A DNA stretch of 64,000 nt from Phlebiopsis flavidoalba (lineage: Eukaryota; Basidiomycota; Agaricomycetes; Polyporales; Phanerochaetaceae), in NCBI GenBank assembly GCA_035772785.1, contig JAOCPU010000005.1:310001-374000 (forward strand). The letters are read 5' to 3'. Position numbers and translations under genes: made by a program. Shown in pieces: positions 61,026 through 64,000 of the stretch (position 1 is the first letter of the stretch; each line of letters starts with the position of its first letter). A model generated the notes under the pieces. That model had not been told where the DNA came from, made no database searches, and saw only the letters and a program-made list of their open reading frames with translations.

Positions 61026-62550
61026 TCAAAAGTCGCCCCTTTTCTTGACCGAGATAATCACATCCTCCCCGCGCACCGACGGCGTCCCAAAGTTCTCCTC
61101 CGTCCACGCCGCCTCCGCGCCAACCCCATCAATCCCGCGGCCCTCGACCAACCCGCTCACAACCTCGAACTCAAACTTGTCCGCCCACCCCGCGCAGCAT
61201 CAAGTCGAAAATGAGCATCCGCGCAAGCTTCTCGCCGGGGCACGCATGCACGCCGAGCCCAAACTGCACAAACTCGGCGCGCTGGAACCAGCGCGCGTAC
61301 GCGGCCGGCTGGTCCTCGAACCGCGCCGGCTGCCACTGCGCCGCGGCCTCGCCAAACACGCCCGCATCGTCGCGCTGCGTCGCGAGCGGCGAGCACGCGA
61401 CGAGCGTGCGCGCGGGGAGGACGTGCCCCGCGAGCGCCGTGCGGCCGGGCGTCATGCGCATCATCGTCGTGTTCGTGTAAAGCCGGCCCGTCTCGCGGAG
61501 GCACGCGTCGAGGAACGGTTTCTTCGCGTCGGGCGGGGCACTGCGCCTCCGCGCGGAGCCGCGGCAGCGCGCCGGGCGTCTGCCGCGTATGTTGCAGCAG
61601 CAGCCAGGGGACGGTCATAGGCCGCGTTGGCGTGCCCGCCGAAGACGAGGCTCATGATGTGGTGCCCGTACGCGGCGCGGTACGTGTCGCCGCACTGCGT
61701 GGTGATGTAGTAGAAGTAGTCGCCGCGGCCGGCGTGCGTGTCCGGGTGCGCGAGGATGTCGGCGAGCTCCGCCGCGACGAGCTCGACGAAGCGGTCCGTT
61801 CATCGGTGTCGAGGAGCGCCTTGCCGGGCGCCGTGAGGCGCCAGAGCGCGTTCGGCGTCACGCGCAGCAGCGGGTTCTGCAGGTCGCGCTCGAACTGCGC
61901 CATGCGCGGGACGAGCTCGGCGCCGTGCCGTTTGTAGAAGTCCTCGCCGACGAGGATGACGAGCATGTACGAGAGCACGAGGTTCGAGAAGCTCCGGAAG
62001 AGCGGCACCGCGCCCGCGGCCATCCACTTGTCAAAGTGCTCGTCCGTCACGGCCGCGCAGTCGCGCACGTAGCCCTGCAGGCGGTCCTGGTTCACGAGCG
62101 CGTACTTGATCAGCTTGAAGCTCAGCGGCGACCACTCGGGGTGGAAGAGCACTGTCCAATCCATGAGCACACATCACCCACGAGACAACCAGCACACGCA
62201 CACTCGGACTTCATCGCCGCGCCCATCGACCACTCAATCTGCTTCATAAAGCTCAGCTTCTCCTCCGCCGCGCGCAACACCGTCCGGTTGCCCTCCGACC
62301 CGAGGAAGAACACGATGCGCAGGATGAGCAGGTCCACGCAGAACACGTCCCCGAGCTGCTCGCGCGTGCGCCGCAGGAACTCGACCGGGTCCTTGCCGTA
62401 CTCCGCGGCCGCGGCGAGGCGCGACGCGAGCGAGCCCTCGCCGGCGTACGGGATCCCCGGCGCGATGCGTGTCGCGAACCGCCGCACGACGTAGGCGGCC
62501 CCGCAGAGGAGCAGCGCGAGCAGCGCGGTGAGCTTGCCTCCGAGCGCCAT
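61026..62550 (-). CDS. Cytochrome P450 monooxygenase, frame-broken
   Basis: Haem-thiolate monooxygenase, probably anchored in the endoplasmic reticulum. ATG at 62550 gives MALGGKLTALLALLLCGAAY, an N-terminal membrane helix. Then YAGEGSLASRLAAAAEYGKD, QLGDVFCVDLLILRIVFFLG, EEKLSFMKQIEWSMGAAM to an intron near 62190-62160, FHPEWSPLSFKLIKYALVNQ, VPLFRSFSNLVLSYMLVILV. The I-helix reads HIMSLVFGGHANAAYD (near 61650). The K-helix ExxR is in DACLRETGRLYTNT (near 61500), and the haem-binding loop is FGLGVHACPGEKLARML (near 61235), with its axial Cys. The C-terminus reads GWADKFEFEVVSGLV and ends VIISVKKRGDF, stop at 61026. About 500 residues, normal for the family. The I-helix GGHANA in place of AGxxT recalls CYP51/CYP7/8-type fungal P450s. 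Three or four one-base shifts break it. Substrate unknown. Confidence 0.87.
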
Positions 62551-63288
62551 GAGTGGTAGAAAGAAGAGAGGAGGCAGAGGTTATCGGGAGGTGGTGGTCC
62601 GCGGGTCACTGAGGTTTTGTGTAGACAAGCGACAATCGTACGAGTGTTATTGGGTCGTGATACGGCATGCTAAGGGACGTGGTGATGATGTTTGCAGTGC
62701 TAAAAGATGCGTGGGAATGTCTCAGACGCCACGAGCATGTGAGCGGGTGTAGCGCCGGGTGGTTTCCTCTTCGCGCGACGATGTTGTAGGTAGGTTGCTC
62801 TAGGCTTTTAGACGGACTGCCCAGTGTTTTAACCTCCCTTGTAGGCCTCATCAATTGTATTATAAGAAAAGACCTCGTCCAAAATATGCTGAGTATCGCC
62901 AGAACGTTGCATCAACTGCAAAGCCGGCATACCCGGCCTTTCCTGAGAATTTGAAGTAACAACAACGAACGAAGGTTACTATCCGACTTTGACCTCTCTT
63001 TGATCTCTGCAGCTCGAAAGACCGTGCATCGGGATATACGGGGTGTAGGGCGGCACCGACCCCGCCCGGATTATCCCTGCAATGCGCATTTGGCCAGTCG
63101 CCATGTCCGAAATGGGCCTTCAGAATGACAGATACCAGGACTATACACGGCAGAAGTACGCGCATACCCATCGGCAAAACCGTGCAACTCGATAAACAGC
63201 AATGACTACTGATACGCATATATGCAGTAGCCAGTGACCGAAACCCAGTACATCCCCTCCAATCCTCAGCGTACTATTCCACACCGAA
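62551..63288. other. Divergent promoter region of P450 and second aldo/keto reductase
   Basis: About 740 bp with both genes reading outwards. A minus-strand frame at 62860-63219 (119 codons) is open but without motif. No repeat seen. Confidence 0.4.
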
Positions 63289-64000
63289 ATGTCTCTGCCA
63301 AACAATCAAAGTCGTGCAATGACGACGTCACCGTCTCTCGCTGTGGGGCGCGATGGGCCTCTCCTCCTCGTTCTACGGGCCTATTCCCGCTGACGAAGAC
63401 CGCCTCAAGCTCCTCGAACACCCTCCACTCGCTCGGGCCTGCGCAACTGGGACACCGCTGATTGCTACGGCGACAGCGAGGACTTGCTTGGGCGATGGTG
63501 CGTGGCTTTCCTTTTTCCTTCCTAGAGCGAATCTGACATTGTGGTAGGTTCAAACAGAGCGGGAAGCGCGGAGACATCTTCCTGGCGACCAAGTGCGGAT
63601 TCGTTATGGGGCCTGGCACCGCGGAGATCGATTGGCTCCCCGGCGCACATAAGGGAGGCGATGGATTCGTCGCTGGAAGGCGGCTTGGCGTGGACCATGT
63701 GATCTGCTGCAACCTTCACCGCCGGACGCGCGCGTGCCTATCTGAAACGTCTGTCGGTGCGATGGCATGAGCTTGTCAAGGGGTCTGGACACACCATGTT
63801 TAAGTGATTTTGTGCTCATTCATGCTCTCAGGGAAGGGAAGGTCAAATATATCGGACTTTACGAGTGCAACGCCGATTACACTACAGCAGAGCATGTGTT
63901 GTAACCCTATCGCGAGCTGTACAGGTCGAATACTCGCCATTGAGCTCATCATCGAGAGGCGCGGAGACGGGGCTGTTGAGCGCCGCAAAAGAACTGGGCT
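63289..64000 (+). CDS. Second aldo/keto reductase, 5' part, cut by window end
   Basis: ATG at 63289 gives MSLP, then after small shifts CNDDVTVSRCG, GAMGLSS and FYGPIPADEDRLKLLE (near 63360-63415). The catalytic Asp/Tyr block follows as NWDTADCYGDSEDLLG (near 63450-63490), ending at a donor after GRW-like sequence. Further on, GKRGDIFLATKCGFV (63555-63605) has the catalytic Lys region, which the first reductase lacks because of a shift, and REGKVKYIGLYECNADYTTA (near 63840) is the next barrel strand. It resembles the gene at 8655-9959 in starting motif (MSLP), spacing and sequence, so the two are probably paralogues of one fungal AKR subfamily. The window ends before the C-terminal cofactor region. 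Frame shifts are again present. Confidence 0.8.

Overview
The window looks like genomic DNA of a mushroom-forming fungus (Basidiomycota, Agaricomycetes). The recognisable genes are eukaryotic housekeeping genes cut by many short GT-AG introns (about 45-60 nt where I could place them), densely packed on both strands. They sit beside families typical of Agaricomycetes: an F-box/LRR-like gene, a DUF6533-type membrane protein, a P450 and aldo/keto reductases. I see no rRNA, tRNA, CRISPR array or bacterial operon.

Layout. 2.1-6.1 kb (+): Tudor staphylococcal nuclease. 6.2-7.1 kb (-): dimeric alpha/beta-barrel (ABM-like) protein. 8.7-10.0 kb (+): aldo/keto reductase. 10.5-10.8 kb (-): intact 130-aa unknown. 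12.2-12.7 kb (+): unknown with a hydrophobic N-terminus. 14.5-15.3 kb (+): C-terminal half of an amidohydrolase-like protein. 15.6-20.9 kb (-): Snf2-family recombination translocase RAD54B/Rdh54. 21.2-24.1 kb (-): membrane-anchored amidohydrolase-3. 25.0-28.4 kb (+): ERAD ubiquitin ligase HRD1. 28.5-29.2 kb (-): mitochondrial AIM41/YqeY-like protein. 29.8-30.8 kb (-): probable queuosine-salvage DUF2419 protein. 31.7-34.4 kb (+): unrecognised protein. 34.8-42.2 kb (-): cohesin loader Scc2/Mis4. 42.4-45.7 kb (+): XPG/GEN1-like nuclease. 45.9-47.4 kb (-): F-box protein. 47.4-54.7 kb: gene-poor, repeat-bearing stretch with one DUF6533-type gene. 54.7-58.0 kb (-): Mei2-like RNA-binding protein. 58.0-60.5 kb: GC-rich stretch with no firm gene. 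60.5-60.8 kb (-): small two-exon gene. 61.0-62.6 kb (-): cytochrome P450. 63.3 kb to the end (+): start of a second aldo/keto reductase.

The genes do not form a single pathway. There is a concentration of chromosome-maintenance genes (RAD54B, Scc2/Mis4, GEN1-like) within 30 kb. The last two are divergently transcribed from a 226-bp promoter carrying an MluI cell-cycle box (ACGCGT).

Quality caveat. Almost every conserved gene is broken by isolated one-base shifts, often a +1 followed shortly by a -1, while conserved motifs survive on both sides. I read this mainly as residual long-read insertion/deletion error, not mass pseudogenisation. CDS entries therefore give the gene span, not a clean open frame, and exon boundaries inside them are approximate. 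I did not identify a convincing new molecular system. The least explained material is the repeat island at 48.2-50.5 kb and the unrecognised genes.
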